DNA from: Entophlyctis helioformis
Taxonomy: Eukaryota; Chytridiomycota; Chytridiomycetes; Chytridiales; Chytriomycetaceae
NCBI GenBank assembly: GCA_025526915.1
Contig: JAHLKH010000221.1
Span: 1-37,810, forward strand
Length of the DNA: 37,810 bases
Direction of reading: 5' to 3'
Below, one piece after another: positions 1-11,067 of this stretch (position 1 is the first letter of the stretch; each line of letters opens with the position of its first letter). The translations under genes and the position numbers were made by a program. Below the pieces are notes generated by a model that saw only the letters and a program-made list of their open reading frames with translations, was not told the DNA's origin and ran no database searches.

Positions 1-604
1 TCAGAGGAAAGTGGGCAGTGGATAGCCGCATGTGTCGCGAAACGAATGCGAGCCGTTAAGAGCAAGAACCAACGACACGACCGCGAGATCACGAGGTGGA
101 TATATACATCGCAGGCGCAGCATGTGAGGCACAAGTCAGTCAGTCAGTCGGCGCATCCAGTCATCGCACACAGATACCGCTCCGGATGCGTCTCGCAGTG
201 CCGTGTTTGGCGTGCGTGCTGGGCGAGTGTTGTGTATGTGTGTGCCAGTCGCTGGGGTCTTGGTGTCTACAACACACGAACAACGACGACCAAACACGCT
301 TATCGCCACATAACATTGCCACCAAACCGGCACACGCACACTGAGACGACGGCAGCAGGATCGCATGCAGGACCGGCAGACAGGCAGACAGACAGGCAAG
401 CAGACAGAACGACAAGAAGGCATGTGCCGCACCCTTGACAAACTCGCGCGCAGTGGCTAGGATATCGCTTCCCGTGGCACTCGTCGCATGGTTAAGCAGC
501 CCACCCAGCGTTGCAAACGGCATCTCGTGTTTTGTTTTGTTGGGGCAAACATCGCAACAAAGTGTGGACGCATCTTCTTCATTCAGGCGGGGCAAAGGCG
601 CAGG
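1..604. other. Intergenic region at left edge, 3' of the first ABCC gene
   Basis: I see no convincing gene here. The region holds short CAGACAGG-like repeats around 376-412 and a TATATAC element at 101-107. Small open frames exist on both strands, but their composition looks like chance in GC-rich DNA. A minus-strand ATG at 31-29 opens a frame that runs off the left edge and lies about 70 bp from the TATA-like element, so the start of a further minus-strand gene is possible but unproven. Confidence 0.5.
101..107. promoter_or_regulatory. TATA-like element TATATAC
   Basis: The element is an AT-rich island in GC-rich surroundings. The same seven bases occur at 11026-11032, 42 bp before the start codon of gene D, and at 23710-23716. 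Here the orientation of use is unclear. On the minus strand it could serve a gene running off the left edge with its ATG at 31-29. Confidence 0.3.
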
Positions 605-3600
605 CTAGTGCGCAGCGCGAGCGTCGTGGGCATCCGCTGCCATGGACAGCAGCAGCTCAAGCTCGCCGCTCTCGGCACACATCTGGTAGAACAGACCGTC
701 CTTGTCAGCGAGCAGCGCGTGCGGCGATCCATACTGCGCAACACGTCCGCCGTCAAGCACGAGGATCGAGTCGTAGTCTGCAACCGTCGACAGCCGGTGT
801 GCGATCGTGAGCACCGTCGCGTTCGAGAACTCGGTGCGGATCGTCGACTGGATCTTGGCGTCCGTCGAGTGGTCGACAGAGGCTGTCGCTTCGTCGAGGA
901 TGATGACGCGCGAGGCTTGCAGGAGCGCACGCGCAAGACACAGGAGCTGGCGCTGTCCTTGCGAGAAGTTGGAGCCGTTCTCGAGCACTGGCGCAGAGAG
1001 ATCAAAGCCCTTGCTCACGGCCATGGCCGACTTGGGCCCGTCGACACGTGCGCTGCTGACGTGCACAGCCGTCGCGTTCGAGTCAATCGCTGTCGCTGTG
1101 CTGGCCTGGCGGTCGAGCAGCGGCGCGTCGTCCGACACATCAATGGCATCATCGTCGCTCGATGAGATGTCCGCATCAATGGCAACAAGCGTGTCGCCCG
1201 ACGGCAGCGTCCTGCCGTGCTTGGCCTTGCTGTCTTCGGAGCCAGCAACAGGCCGGCTCTGGAGCGACTCCAAAAAGTGGACTCGCTTGAGTGCAGCCCA
1301 CAACGCGTCGTCGTGGTGCTTGCCAAACGGATCCAGGTTGGTGCGAACCGTGCCCGAAAACAGCACGGGGTCTTGCGGGATGATGGTCAGGCGCGACCGC
1401 AGGTCCCACAGTCCCATGCGGCCAATATCCATGCCGTCGATGACGATCGAGCCGGCGTCGTGCGGCACAATGCGGAACATGGCCAGCGAGAGCGTCGACT
1501 TGCCCGCTCCCGTGCGGCCGACAATGCCGACCTTTTCAAACGCGCCAATCGAGAACGAGAGATCGTTGAGAACACGGGGCAGGTCGGGCGAGTAGCGCAC
1601 CGACAGGTTCTTGAACTCAATGGCGCCAGTGGCGGGCCACTGCGGAGACGGGCGATAGTCGTCGACAATGGCTGCGTCCTCCTGCTCGATCTGGAGGTAC
1701 TCGTCGACACGCTCGACAGCGTTCATGCTCATCTCCATCCACGCGTGCGTGCGGATCATCCAGATGATGCCAAACACGAGCTCGAGGGCGTATGCGAGAC
1801 AGAGACCGGCGAGACCGGCGTTGACGACCGATCGTGCAAGCACAAGCGAAGTGGACGCGACAAGGACCATGCATGCAGCAGCAAGCTCGGAGCGGATACC
1901 CAGCCAGCGGTTGGCAGCCCACAGGAAAAAGTGTGCCCGGTGGTTCTTGTTGATGAGTCTAAAGTTCTCTTCCACGAACCGCTGCTCCTGGCCAAACGCA
2001 CGGATCGTGGCAGCACCCTGGAGCGTCTCGGAGAACTTGGCGTACAGCGGCGACTGGGACACAGCCTCCAGACGACGCAGCTCGCGCGATGCCTTGAGGT
2101 ACGACGCAGCAATGCGCGTAAACACAATCACGAGCGGGATGAACGCAAGCGGGAACAGTGGCGAGATCGACGTGACGACAACCAGGACACAGAACGCGCG
2201 GAACGACACGGCAATAAACTCGCGGGACGCTTCGCCAACCTCGGCGTCAATCGACTCAATGTCCTTGGAGAAGCGGTTAAGGATGCGGCCAATAGGCGTC
2301 TTGTCAAAGAAGCGCATGGGTGCATTGAGCACGCGGTTGAGGAGCGACGCGTGCAGCTGCTTGGACGCGCGGTACGAGCCAATGGCGTACAGGACAAGGA
2401 GGATCTGGCCGTGGAGGATGACTCCCAGACCGAGAGCGCCGTAGACCCACAGGTAAAAGTCGACAGTGTGGCCGCTGGGTCCGTTCGTGGTGGAAGTGGC
2501 AGACATCATGGTCGAGAGCGAGTCAGACGACGCGGCGGCAGAGGGCAGGATCATGGCCAGCGACTGCGTGGATGCCTTGTTCAAGGCAGACGACATGTCG
2601 GCAAAGAAAAAGGCCGTGATGTTGGTTGGCTCGGCCACGGTCTTGTAGGCATCGGCCCAGACCTTGAGCCACCAGTCGTCGGCAACCTGCACAAAGCGGT
2701 CCGTGAAGCAGAACACAATAAACACGACGAGGAAGGGGATGCCGCCGACAGCAGCCAGGTAGCGCTTGTAGATGGCGAGCTTGACTGATCCGGTCTGCTT
2801 GGTCTCTTCCTCGACAAGCTTGCCGTCGCCAGACACCTTGGGGGCGGCATCCTCATCGACAGCCGCGTTCTTGGAGGAAGTAACGCCGGCAGGAGCCACC
2901 TCGTCGACCTTCTCGCCCAGAAGCGCTTGGCGCAGGTGCTCGGCAAACTGGTCAGTCTCGGCAGCAGCCGACAGATCGGCCGACTCCTTGAGATCAGCAA
3001 CCGTGCCGTGAGCAGTGACAGTGCCCTCGGCGACATAGACGACATAGTCGGCACTGGGAAGAACCAGGCCGGTGGCGTGCGTGACGAGAATGACCGTGCG
3101 GTCGGCAAGAAGACCGCGGATGCACTTTTCAAACAGGTGCAGGGCAGTCGGCGCGTCAACGGCAGAGAGCGGGTCGTCGAGAATGACAAACTTGGCACGC
3201 GAGTACGCCGCACGCGCAAGCGAGATGCGCTGCTTCTGGCCGCCCGACATGTTGATGCCCTTTTCGCCAATCTCGGTCTGGTCGCCGGCCGGGAACGTCT
3301 CCAAGTCGCGCACCAGTGCACAAGCAGAGATGACGCTGTTGTAGCGCTGCTCGTCAAACGGCAGACCAAACAGGATCTGTCGAGCGGGAATGGGACGGCA
3401 GGCAAGTTAGACAGGCACCTCAGGCAACAGCCGATAGCAATAGACAAACAGCAGGCATCAACTTACATTGTCACGGACAGTAGCATTCTGCAGCCACGCA
3501 GTCTGGGCAACATAGGCAACACTGGTGTCGAGCTGGCCGAGTCTGTTGGCCGAGGCGGGCAAAACAGCAGGGAAGACGGTGCGGCCGCCAAGCGTCTTCA

Positions 3601-6201
3601 TCTCGCCAAGGAGAGCCTGGGCGAGACTGCTCTTGCCAGATCCAGTGAGGCCGACGACGGCCGTCAGACCGCCAACCGGGAACGTCAGGTGCACATTCGA
3701 GAGGACAAAGTGGTGGTGCTGCGACTGCGGCTGGGGTTCGGCAGCAGAGGCAGCAGAGGCAGCAGCAGCAGCCAAGTCGGGTGCATCCTGGCTCCACGTG
3801 TACGAAGCGTGGCGGAATCCAGGACGCGTCTGCACCTCGCGCCAGTCGCTCTCAAACAGGTGTGCCTTGTCCTCCTGCAGCTTCTCGAGCTCGGGCTGGG
3901 CAAGGAACGCCTCGATACGGCGCAGCGAGACAGCGGCCTGGACGGCATCCATGAGGATCTCCGGGAACACCATCAAGGGGAAGCGGAGCGTCGAGAAGAG
4001 CGAGAGGGACGTGAACGCCGTGGTGGCATCGAGGTCTCTGCCCGAGAACTTGGTGAACGCAAAGAAGGTGACAAACGACACGAGGAGGGGGATCGAGTCC
4101 CAAACAAAGCTGCCGAGTGCCTTGCCGCAGAACACGCCAATGAGCGAAGACAGCTCACCCTCACGTGCCTTGTTGACCTTGTTGGAGAACTCTTGCTCCC
4201 AGCCAAAGAACTTGACGATGCGGATGCCCTGGAGCATCTCGTTGACCACCGTGACGCGCTTGTCCATCTTGGACAGGTAGCGGTCGCTCATCTTGTACTG
4301 CAGCTTGGACACGAGCGAGACGAGCGGGATGACAATAACCATGACGGCAACACCGGCCAGTGCAGACCAGCCGAGGAGCGAGAAGAGAGCGAGGACACAG
4401 GCGACGATCTGGACCGGGGTGATGAAGATCCACGAGAGGTACGAGAGAATGTCGCGCAGACGACGAGTGTCGACCGACATTAGCGTGACAACCTTGCCGA
4501 GCGAGGCTTCGTCGTCGGTGTTCTTGTCAGCATCATCCTTCTTCTCGGCGTCCTTGCCGTCCTTTTTGTCTGCGTCGTCCTTCTTGGCATCCTTCTTCTT
4601 GTTCTTGTCATCACTGGCAGTGGTGGCATTGAGGCAACGACGGAGCGACTTGCGGTAGATCTCAGAGATGAGCACACTGCGGAGTCGAATGCCGACACGA
4701 CGACTGGTGTGGAAGTACTGGCCATCACACCAGGCCTTGACGATGGACGAGAAGAAGAGGCCAAATGCGTAGATGAAGCCAAAGTACTGCGGCTCATCAG
4801 CATGCTCAACAAAGTTGACGATGCGGTTAAGGAAGAAGGGGCCGCTGAAGACGAGAACGGCGCCAATGGCGCAAAAGGCAGTGGCGGCAAAGAAACCAGG
4901 GAAGATGAGCACAAGCAGACGCCAGAAGAGACTGCGCTTGACGTTCCTGTTCACGGCCAGCAGCGATCGAGTGTGTGTGAGCAACACAGACGCGCGACGT
5001 GGCGATAGCGAGCAACACAGACTTACGAGCCCGTGTTGAACTTTGCAAGGAGGAGCTCGGCCTTTTCGCTGTCGGACAGATCCCACACATCATCGTGCTC
5101 GAGGTACGCACGGCTGCTCTTGCGGAGCAGCGGGCTGACCCACGAGAACAGGATGCGGCTCCAGATAGGAGCGTTGTTCTCGAGCGACGGGACAGGGATC
5201 TTGGCGCCAGTCGCGTCTGTGCGGGCGGCAAGCAGCTCCTGGTGCTCGTCGGTCGAGCGGGCAGCAATCTGGACTGAGCGGGCCCACTCGATCGCGAGAA
5301 CGACGACGCTGAGGACAGCCGATGCGGCCGAGAAGGTGAGGAGCGTGCCAGGGAAAGCGGTAGCTGGCGATGGCGAATCGGACGTGTAAATGGCGTATAC
5401 CTGCGCGAAGATGTTGACAAGGAGCACAGCGGCAACGTGGGGAGCAGCCGACGGCGGGAGAGCGTCGGGCGTGTTGGCGACGGTGTTGATGGTGGGAGCG
5501 GCCATGAGGAAGAAGAAGGCGACGGCGGTCTGTGGGAAGGCACGGCGGGCAGCGATAAGACACAATCAAAGGGGCGATTGAACGCGGCGTGTGAGCGAGC
5601 AGAAGGAGGAGTGGGCAGCAGCAGCAGGAGTGGGCAGCAGAGGCAGCGCAAGAGCACGGACCCAGACAAGCGACTGCAGCGCAAGGGCGGCGGCGGCCAG
5701 GCCGGCGGTTGCCTGCAGGGCCTGGATGGCGGCGACAGCGGCAAGCGCAAGCACGAGCAGCGCCGAGAGGCGCGACAGGCTGCAGCCGAGCGGCCACACG
5801 GACGACGTGGCAGTGAAGCCATCGGACGCACGGCAGCCGTCCGGAGCCGGCAAAGACAGCGCAGAGCCCGAGGTCGCATACGGCGTGCGAGGGGATCGGC
5901 TGTCAGTGATGCCAGTGGTGTCAGTGGTGCCAGTGGTGTTGCCACCGCCGAGCAGCGGGGCCGACTCGTCGCTGTCGTTCAAGCGGCGGCCGGCAGCTCG
6001 CATGCGCACAAAGGCGAGCAGGCGGGGGCCGACGGCAGCGAGCGCAAGGGCGGCGGCGGCAGGCACGGCCAGCAGCACGGCGGCAGCAACGACGTCGAGG
6101 GGCACGGGGAACGGCAGCGGGATTGCGCCGGCAGCAGGGCCGGCAGGGCCAGCGGTAGAAGCAGGCGGCACGGCGTGCGACGAGTGCGACGAGTGCGGCA
6201 T
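605..6201 (-). CDS. Full-length ABCC (MRP-type) transporter with TMD0, Ybt1/Vmr1-like
   Basis: ATP-driven exporter, inferred to be vacuolar like fungal Ybt1/Vmr1/Bpt1; substrate unknown. Four exons: 6201 to about 5584, 5529-5027, 4946-3467 and 3376-605. Introns 4947-5026 (phase 2) and 3377-3466 (phase 0) have GTAAGT donors and CAG acceptors. The first intron ends at 5530, but its donor is unresolved (in-frame candidates 5583, 5661, 5667). Order: hydrophobic TMD0, TMD1, NBD1 (Walker A GLTGSGKSS, signature NMSGGQKQR, Walker [14 protein letters not shown] with Asp for the catalytic Glu, usual in ABCC), TMD2, NBD2 (GRTGAGKST, FSQGQRQLL, VIILDEATASVD, IAHRLST). A Lys/Asp-rich insert lies in TMD1 (about 4500-4620), at the place where the Ybt1 group carries charged inserts. 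About 90 extra residues precede the NBD2 signature (about 975-1245). Total about 1,770 residues. Start chosen as ATG 6201; an in-frame ATG at 6279 is the alternative. Stop TAG at 605-607. Confidence 0.9.
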
Positions 6202-6729
6202 CGTTGGAGTGTGTGGGGAAGAAAGCGGCGGCCTCGAAAAAACATTAAAAACGCCGATCGGCCGCGTCACAGGTGTCATACACGTGCGTGTGCGTGTGTG
6301 TGTAAGAAAAGAGAGTAAGAAAGAGAGAGAGGCTGCTCGTCACGCCTGTCTGTCTTCGGGCTGCCTACTGACGGCTGTCTTCTTACGGGCGCCTACTGGC
6401 GGCCGCCTAGTCGCGGCTGCCACTGGCCGGCCACTCGCCCGCAGCAGCACGCTGATGGCCGCACACGCACGGCGCGTGCCTCGCTCAAGGGCGGCGGACG
6501 CACGCCAGCAGGCGCCAGATCGCAGCAGCCTGTCTTCCTGCATCTTCATCTGCATCTGCATCTGTGTCTGCCCACTTGCACACGCCTGCCCACTTGCACA
6601 CGCCTGCCGCCCACACGCCACCCGCGCGTGGCTGTGACCGCAGCGCAATTTTGCAGCCGCCGAGCTTGCTGGTGCACAACCGCCTGCCGCCTGCCGCCTT
6701 CCTGCTTGCCCGCTTGCCCCAACACCAAG
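6202..6729. other. Divergent promoter region between ABCC gene and gene B
   Basis: This intergenic stretch separates two diverging genes. It contains GTGTGCGT and GA-rich tracts near 6283-6332 and a tandem duplication of an 18-bp unit (TGCCCACTTGCACACGCC) at about 6568-6606. A TTTTTAATG tract lies about 40 bp upstream of the minus-strand start. I see no gene. The open frames here are antisense or low-complexity shadows. Confidence 0.5.
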
Positions 6730-7757
6730 ATGCGCTCGCTTGCCGTGGCCGCCGCTCTGGCGCTGCTTGTCGTGCAGCAGCAGCGCCACCTCGTCGCTGC
6801 CCAGCCCTCGCTCTCGCTGCCCACCGTCTCGCCCACCGCCAGCCCCCGCCCCCGCCGCCGCCGTCCCCGTCGCCGTCGCTGTCGCCGTCGCCGTCCGTCG
6901 TGCCGTCCACCGTCCCGGTGCTGACAACCGTTGCGTCGACGACTCTCCCGTCGCCGACCCTGTCGCCCACGTCCTCGCCGGTGCGTTCCGCCCCTTGTGC
7001 TGCCTGCCTGCCTGCTTCCCTGCCCTGCCATGCCCGCCCGCCTGCCTCGCCCTGCTCTGCTCTGCCCTGCCCATCTGCACGGCCGGCATGCCGCCTGTCT
7101 GCTGTGGTGCACTGGTGCCCTTTACGCCTCCTTCCGCCGCTGAGCGAGCCTGCGTACGCCTGATCGCACTTGAACGCTGCTTGGCTCGTCCCACAGCGGC
7201 ATCGGCATCGGCATCGGCATCAGCAACAATAACTGACCCTGCGCTTCTCCTCCAGCCAAGGCCCTCGGCAACGTCGCTGTCGTCCGTCTCCAGCACCCCG
7301 ACAGGCACTGGCCTCCCTGCCACAGCCGAAGCCTCGTCGGGCCTGTCGCAGCAGACGATCATTGCCATTGCAGTCGCCTCGGCAGCCGTTGCGCTCGCCA
7401 TCCTTGGCCTGATCGGCTTCCGCATGTACACGTCGTGGAGCAACGGCAAGGACAAGCTGTCGCTCAACGAGATGCACGCGACCGCCCCCGCCTCGCGCCA
7501 GCAGTTCCACAGACCCTCGTCGGTGGCCCAGATGCCGTCGTCCCCGGCCGGCGGCAGCCTGATCAGCAGCCCGCCGCCCCCGTCGTCGAGCGGCTCGGTC
7601 GGTGTGCCCACCAGCAAGGTGTCGGCCCGTGCCGTCGGCGTCGCTGTCGGTGTCGGTGCCGCTGCCGGTGCCAGCGTGGCCGTGGCTGGCGCCACCGCGT
7701 CTGCGGCTGCAACCCATAAGAGCAGCGGCGCGAGCAGCAGCAGCAGCCAGGACGCAC

Positions 7758-7793
<36 letters not shown>

Positions 7794-8805
7794 GCACCGC
7801 CTCGCTGCCCATCGATCACGTCTTTGACCAGCAGCAGCAGCAGCAGCAGCAGCCCATGTTCTACCCGCCGCCCCCGCCCGGCATGTACTACGATCCCTAC
7901 CACGCGTCCTACAACGGCGGCGCCGTCCCGCCACAGGGCATGGACCCCAACTTCCCGCCGTTCCCGCCGTTCGATCCCAACGCCGTGTACTACCCTCCTC
8001 CGTCCGGCGACGCGCAGGGCATGTCGTACGACCCGTACGCCGCACCCTTCCCGCCCATGCCGCCCATGATGGGTGTTCCGCCGCCGCCGCCCCCGCCGGG
8101 TGTCGATCCCGCTGCCTACTACGCCGGCTTCTACCCGCCGCCGATGCCGCCGATGCCCGGCATGATGCCGCCGCCGCCGCCCGGCTCCGAGTACTACGCG
8201 TACCCGCCGGTCGATCCCGCCACGGGCATGCCCATGTTCCCGCCGCCTGGCCCTGCGGGAGCGTATCCGCCGTTCCCGCCGTTTGTGCCCGTGACGACGG
8301 GTGCACCCATGCCGCCCATGCCGGCATCCAGCATCCCGCCCACGTCTCCCGTCGACGCGGGTGCTTCGTCGTCGCCGTCGCCGTCGCCTGTCGTCGCGGA
8401 CGGCTCGGCAACCATGGCAACCAACCGCGCCGTGTACAACGACACTGCCGTGCGCAGCGCCGAGTCGCGCGACACGGCTCCGGCCGAGACGCTGCGCACT
8501 GCCAACATGGCCACCATGCGCACCGACGCGACGGCTGGTACGCTTGCAGCCAGCCACACGGCGCAGAGCGCCGACTCGGCCGATGGTCATGCGGATGACA
8601 CTGCGGCTCGCGAGGATGCCGCGCCGGTTGATCCTGTCGCCTCGCCTGTGCTGTCAGATGCATCTGTCCGCACAGCCGACCAGGCGACGAATGCCAACCA
8701 GCCAACGGCAGAGGATGTCCAGTACAACCCGTACAGCCAGCAGCAGCAGCAGGATCAGCAGCAGACCAGTATGCCACGAGCAGGCGCAGCAGCAGGCACA
8801 ATACT

Positions 8806-8842
<37 letters not shown>

Positions 8843-8951
8843 TGGCGAGTATGGATACGCGTACGCTCAGCAGCCAGGCGTCCCGCAGGGAGGTGAACGC
8901 ATTGAGCAGCGTGACGCGCAGGAGATGCCGCAGACGCGGGCGCTCTTCTAG
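6730..8951 (+). CDS. Gene B: single-pass membrane protein with Pro/Tyr/Gln-rich cytoplasmic tail
   Basis: Family not recognised. Exon 1 is 6730-6980 and encodes a signal peptide (MRSLAVAAALALLVV) and a Ser/Pro/Thr-rich stem. The intron is 6981-7255 (275 nt, phase 0, donor GTGCGT, branch-like AACTGAC, CAG acceptor). Exon 2 runs 7256-8951. A helix (TIIAIAVASAAVALAILGLI) follows closely, then a basic stop-transfer and a long tail with polyglutamine tracts and repeated PPPPP, FPPFPP, YDPY and YYPPP motifs. Two apparent frame errors interrupt it. One base seems missing in the C-rich run at about 6843-6850, since restoring frame turns an Arg-rich reading into a Pro/Ser stem. One extra base (or two missing) lies near 8755-8790, after which the open frame ends in a polyQ and YGEYGYAYAQQPG segment. 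Corrected length is about 648 residues. Poly-Pro tails can bind profilin, WW or SH3 domains; that role is inference. Confidence 0.75.
7760..7792 (+). repeat. (CAG)11 microsatellite in gene B
   Basis: Eleven pure CAG codons encode glutamines in the cytoplasmic tail of gene B. Purity without synonymous CAA codons suggests length instability. Confidence 0.9.
7829..7852 (+). repeat. (CAG)8 microsatellite in gene B
   Basis: Eight pure CAG codons in frame encode glutamines just before the PPPPP-rich segment of gene B. Confidence 0.9.
8808..8840 (+). repeat. (CAG)11 microsatellite at the 3' end of gene B
   Basis: Eleven repeats. In the frame that ends at 8951 they encode polyglutamine; in the frame entering from upstream they would encode polyalanine. 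The other tracts of this gene are polyglutamine, which supports the 8951 frame and a frame error just upstream. Confidence 0.85.
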
Positions 8952-9194
8952 ACATGAGATGCGTGTGTGTATGTCAGACAATACATTTTACAGTTGCCAC
9001 CAAGCTGGACGTTGTGTCGCCGTGTGTCTGTGGCAGGACACGGGATCGGCACGCCTGTGACTCACAGCGCGTGTGGCTGAGGGCCGAGGACGCGGCGCGC
9101 CACTCGCCCAAGCACCTGCACCTGCGGCCATTTACCGCAACGTTGACTTTAGTACCAACAACCACAACAACCACAACCACAACCACATCGCAGC

Positions 9195-10763
9195 ATGCAC
9201 ACAAACCCGCTGCTCCTGTCGCTGCTGCTGGGCTGCGTGAGCAGTCTGGCCGCCGTCTCCGCCACCCACGGCGTCGCCGTCGCTCCGGCCGCCGTCGACG
9301 TTGCGCCGCGTGCCGTCGAGCCGCCCCTCAAGGTCGTGCAAGCCGACCCGTCCGTCCCCAGCGAGCCAATTATCCGCACTGCTCGCCACCGCGCCACCGT
9401 CCGTGCCAAGCGCGGAAGTGTGCTCAAGCGGCGTGCGGTGGCTGCGCGCTTGTCCGACACTGCCAGTTCACCGCTCCGTCTTGGCCAGCAACAGCAACCA
9501 CAACCACAGCAACCACAGCAACAACAGCAGCCGCTGCAAGGACCGGCACGCTCGCAGCCGTCCACGACACTTTTGAGCGCGACGATAGGCGCACTGGTCT
9601 GTGCGGTCGGCGTGGTTGGCATGGCGACGTTTGTGCGGCTGCGTCGGCCGTCCGAGACGTCTGCGCCTTGGACGGCCCAGCAGCCATCGCAGCAGCCATC
9701 GCAGCCACCGACGCAGCCACTGCAACAGCAGCCATCGCCGGCTCCTCCTTTGACCCAGTCGCGCAGACCGCCGGTCCTCGGCCGCTCGCCTGCGCTCCAT
9801 GGCTCGTTTGCACAAGACGGGAGTGCCAGTGGCGGTGGCCGAAACAACACTGCAACCGACATGACCGCCGTGGACGGGCTCGATGCAGTCATTCCGCCGC
9901 CGCCGCCATCGCGCACACGATCGACGGGCCGCGAAGCGCGCCGTGAATCCATGCTGCAGCCGCTGGGCGAGAGCCGTGCGCCGCTGCGTGCCGCTGATGG
10001 CCGCTCGTCCATCGCGCCGCGCTCGTCCTCGCGCGGCATGGGGTCGCCGTCCTCGTCGCCCTCATCGACGCTGTCGCGCGGCCGTGGAAGGAGCCCCGCG
10101 CCATCGTCGAGTGCGAGCAACGTTGGTGGGTATTTCGCGTATCGCCCAGCGGAAACGACTGCCGCCCCTACCGCCCCTGTAAGCTCAGCCGCGGTCGACG
10201 ATCAGAAGGAGACTGGCGGTCTGCTTGACATGTTTACACGCAACTGGTTTGGATCGAGCGCGCCGGCGCCACAGCAGCAAGCGCCACAGCCGCAGCCGCA
10301 GCAGCATCAGCAGCGGCCCCTGTCCAGCATCTCTGCCCACTCGGCCTACTCGTCAACACCGTCCATGACATCCACCGCATCTGCGGCATCTGCGTCGTCC
10401 ATGTCCTCGACAGCATCTTCTTCATCCATTAGCCAACCGTCCATCACGGTGTCGCAGACGCCAGACGGCGCCATCACAGTGACATCGACCATCACGCTCG
10501 CGACGCCAGCGGACGACGCTGACGCCGCGCAGCACATGACCGAAGCAGCCGCCAAGTGGAACCAGCAGATTGCGATGCAGCAGCTGTACATGCGCCAGAT
10601 GGCGTCGTATCGCCAGCAGCAACTCCAGGCCTACGAGGCCCAGGTGCGCGCCAGCGGGTATCCGGTTGCCATGCAGGACATGATGGTCGAGCAGTACCGC
10701 CAGCAGATGGAGATGGCGCAGACGATGCAGACGCAGCAGCCCATGGGCATGTATTGGCAATGA
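9195..10763 (+). CDS. Gene C: single-pass membrane protein, intronless, Gln/Met-rich C-terminus
   Basis: Family not recognised. One uninterrupted 522-codon frame. Residues 1-23 form a signal peptide (MHTNPLLLSLLLGCVSS). A basic then Gln/Pro-rich ectodomain runs to about residue 124, and a single helix spans about 125-147 (LLSATIGALVCAVGVVGMAT). It is followed by RLRRPSET, a basic stop-transfer with an RRPS site. The tail is Ser/Pro/Arg-rich, with PPPPPSRTRS, a central segment DMFTRNWFG, a long Ser/Thr/Ala tract and a final 80-residue Gln/Met-rich stretch that may form a coiled coil (MQQLYMRQMASYRQQQ). The 5' leader before the ATG is CAA/ACC-rich (9150-9194), as in some fungal leaders. It sits 243 bp after gene B on the same strand. 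A signalling or scaffold role at the plasma membrane is inference only. Confidence 0.8.
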   Translation: MHTNPLLLSLLLGCVSSLAAVSATHGVAVAPAAVDVAPRAVEPPLKVVQADPSVPSEPIIRTARHRATVRAKRGSVLKRRAVAARLSDTASSPLRLGQQQQPQPQQPQQQQQPLQGPARSQPSTTLLSATIGALVCAVGVVGMATFVRLRRPSETSAPWTAQQPSQQPSQPPTQPLQQQPSPAPPLTQSRRPPVLGRSPALHGSFAQDGSASGGGRNNTATDMTAVDGLDAVIPPPPPSRTRSTGREARRESMLQPLGESRAPLRAADGRSSIAPRSSSRGMGSPSSSPSSTLSRGRGRSPAPSSSASNVGGYFAYRPAETTAAPTAPVSSAAVDDQKETGGLLDMFTRNWFGSSAPAPQQQAPQPQPQQHQQRPLSSISAHSAYSSTPSMTSTASAASASSMSSTASSSSISQPSITVSQTPDGAITVTSTITLATPADDADAAQHMTEAAAKWNQQIAMQQLYMRQMASYRQQQLQAYEAQVRASGYPVAMQDMMVEQYRQQMEMAQTMQTQQPMGMYWQ

Positions 10764-11067
10764 AGCACCATGTAAGCACACACAGAGGTTCCCCGTGTAG
10801 CAGCACGATCGGTGTAATGACGGGCAATGGTGCACACAAGGCTGCTGAAGGGCGGGCACCGCCGCTCGTCATGTGGCGCGCTCCGTGTTTCCGCCTGGCA
10901 TGGCGCAAGCTGTGGTGGCCCCTACAAGGCGCGTTGTGCCACACTGTGTTCGGGACGTGGCACTGCTTGAAGCAGACCGCCGCGCTTACGGTTTCCTCAT
11001 TACCTACGGCTTTCGGCCTCGCCTGTATATACAAGCCCTCTCTTTGCTACACTCGCAGTCACGCAGC
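10764..11067 (+). other. Intergenic region, promoter of gene D
   Basis: It holds the 3' flank of gene C and the promoter of gene D with its TATA element. No gene is seen. Confidence 0.6.
11026..11032 (+). promoter_or_regulatory. TATA box of gene D (TATATAC)
   Basis: A TATATAC element lies 42 bp upstream of the gene D start codon, with an otherwise GC-rich flank. Spacing fits a TATA box with a very short 5' leader. Confidence 0.6.

Noticed and set aside
1217..4483. Long plus-strand open frames (about 520 codons each) across the first ABCC gene
   Set aside because: They are antisense to conserved Walker, signature and H-loop motifs on the minus strand, and their translations are Arg/Glu/His-rich with no domain. 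They are shadows caused by high GC at third positions.
6340..7812. 490-codon minus-strand frame opposite gene B
   Set aside because: It begins with a polycysteine and Leu run that is simply the reverse of CAG repeats, and it crosses the gene B intron and promoter region.
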